From assembly GCA_039621445.1 (NCBI GenBank), contig CP154955.1:55247341-55311340 (forward strand): DNA of 64,000 bases, read 5' to 3'. Within the stretch, counting starts at the first letter, position 1, and each line of letters starts with the position of its first letter. Both the position numbers and the translations under genes were made by a program. The DNA is from Euglena gracilis (lineage: Eukaryota; Euglenida; Euglenophyceae; Euglenales). This document shows positions 62,683 through 64,000 of this stretch, in pieces. The notes below the pieces were generated by a model. That model did no database searches. It saw only the letters and a list, made by a program, of their open reading frames with translations, and had not been told where the DNA came from.

Positions 62683-64000
62683 CGTCTCCCACTGCTTGTC
62701 GTTGTGCTCCAAGGCAACTTCTGGTCATTTCCTGTGTTGTAGAGTGCCCCCGACCCGCCTCACCCGTTGAGGACCACCCCGGCCTCTCAACCTGTCGCCG
62801 AATTTTCATGCTAGCGCTTTTTCCATTTTACACTTCATTGCCACAGATGCCGTAATGGAAAACGTGTCATTGCCACAAATGCCGTCATGGAAAACGTGTT
62901 CATGACCACGAATTTCAGGGCAGGCATTTGGCGGGCTGAACACGTTTTTTCAACTTTTTTAAGGTTTTTAAAAGCAAATTTTAAGGTTTTTAAAATGCAT
63001 TTTGAAAATTTGAAGAATTTTTAAGGCCATTTTTACCCCGGGGGCGGGGCAGGGCACATGACCAAAAGTGCCTGGGCAATTGGCCAAGGCACTTCTAGTG
63101 CCAAATGCGCCGGAAGCCAAGCAGGGCCAGCCAGTGGAATGCCCCAAAAAAATTTTGGACATCCAAAACTTGCCAAAAATGCCCATTTTTGGGATTCTTT
63201 TTGGATTTTTTGGAACAAATTCAGCACCTGAAAATGCGTTAAAAACCTCATTTCCACCTTGGTGCGCAGGGGGACCACCGTACCCCCGGGGGGGGGTCTG
63301 GCTTTTTTCCAGCGTCTAGCTAGCAAAATGGCTAGCCAGTGGACCCCCCCCCCCGGGCCCTTGAGCAACAACCTGGTTGGAAGAAATTGTTAACCATGAA
63401 AAATTCCTTTCTTTGGCCCCGATTTCCCTTGAGACCAAAAAGTTTGTGAATTTTTTGTCATTTTGCATTTTTCGGTGACAAAATGCTTATTTTTATGCAA
63501 ATGAAAAACTGTCCCGGGTGGAGTCGAAATTTTTTCTGAAACTGTGTATTGGGGCTCTGGCTTCACGCCCGAACCGGCGTCCAAGAGACCCAAAATAAAA
63601 AGTGCCAAAAAGTGTCCAAAAGGCTTGTAGGCATGTGGCAATCATATCTGAGCAGTTTTTGAGGGGTATTTGGCCAGAATTGAGGTATTTTGTGAAATAG
63701 AGTACCATACAGCACGGCTGAAATCTAGGCTAGGGCTATCGATCAAGGGGCAACATGGCAGGTGAACAGTGGATTTTGGAATTTGCGAAAAGGGTCGGAA
63801 CATGCGATCGGCAATTTGCTGGGCGCTATGCAGTGTGGCTGAGTTCTGAGGGTACCAAGCGAAAGGTCTTGGGGAGAGCTTTCGATTGATATGCTGTATG
63901 GCACCTGAGGTGTGGGATTTCACAAATTAAGATGTCAAATTTTGGAATACACGATCGCACAAGCGCTGTGTGCATAATGGCTGAATCCTGTGGCCATCAT

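Larger units (their letters stand above)
61252..64000 (+). repeat. Long direct duplication, copy 2 (to window end)
   Basis: It begins directly after the N gap at CCTTCCCCTCCTGACC and follows 22447 onward with scattered indels and substitutions. It contains the second nested element, its minus-strand ORF (61637-61957), the palindrome (62420-62527), the zinc-finger exon (62542-62682), and the right inverted repeat of the outer element (~62,909-62,952). Confidence 0.95.

Overview
This is a repeat-dense eukaryotic nuclear window. Protein-coding sequence is sparse, and the rest is packed with poly-C/poly-G runs, hairpins and transposable elements. No rRNA or tRNA gene, bacterial operon or CRISPR array was recognised. 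A nuclear origin is supported by a DIRS-type retroelement, restriction-like-endonuclease (RLE) LINEs, exon-like coding islands with GT..AG borders, and a possible bipartite plastid-targeting leader. Together these suggest an alga with a complex plastid, most likely an alveolate (chromerid or dinoflagellate). That assignment is inference.

Layout. (1) 97-4571: a decayed DIRS-like retrotransposon on the minus strand, with inverted terminal repeats, gag/RT/RNase H remnants and a tyrosine-recombinase C-terminus. (2) 5.0-10.2 kb: an unrecognised minus-strand ORF, repeated blocks A/B/C (one with a TATA-like end), and a 5'-truncated RLE LINE (8427-9633). (3) 10,199-18,085: a near full-length RLE retroelement on the minus strand with four 2A-like motifs. 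Its reverse transcriptase is split by a 1,000-bp inverted-repeat element flanked by an 8-bp target duplication. (4) 18,171-18,647: a plus-strand ORF with a signal-peptide-like leader. (5) 20.8-25.2 kb: nested inverted-repeat elements, near-perfect palindromes and a PHD-like zinc-finger exon. About 2.7 kb of this returns at 61,252-64,000 after a 13-base assembly gap. (6) 25.2-30 kb: non-coding, with hairpins and direct repeats.

(7) 30.2-51.3 kb is the most distinctive part. On the plus strand, two kinds of short charged helical coding islands alternate: type A (RRQQERxRQExR-like) and type B (AKKEQAQREIQERLxRLxxLG-like, followed by a Pro/Ala/Ser linker often ending SDWSQ). There are twelve A/B pairs from 31.46 to 51.28 kb plus one extra A island at 30.2 kb. 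I interpret this as one gene built by repeated duplication of an exon pair, encoding a long repetitive coiled-coil protein. I do not recognise the family. (8) Within and after this gene lie two related inverted-repeat elements with TA target duplications (37,391-39,942 and 53,278-53,873). The first has grown around a ~1.1-kb nearly pure G/A tract. (9) 51.3-61.2 kb: no confident gene, several dispersed and tandem repeat families.

The host genes appear to be the ORF at 18.2 kb, the tandem-exon gene, and possibly the ORF at 5.1-5.7 kb. Nearly everything else is mobile or repeat DNA. Exon boundaries and frames were read by eye, and homopolymer errors in the assembly could explain some of the frameshifts.
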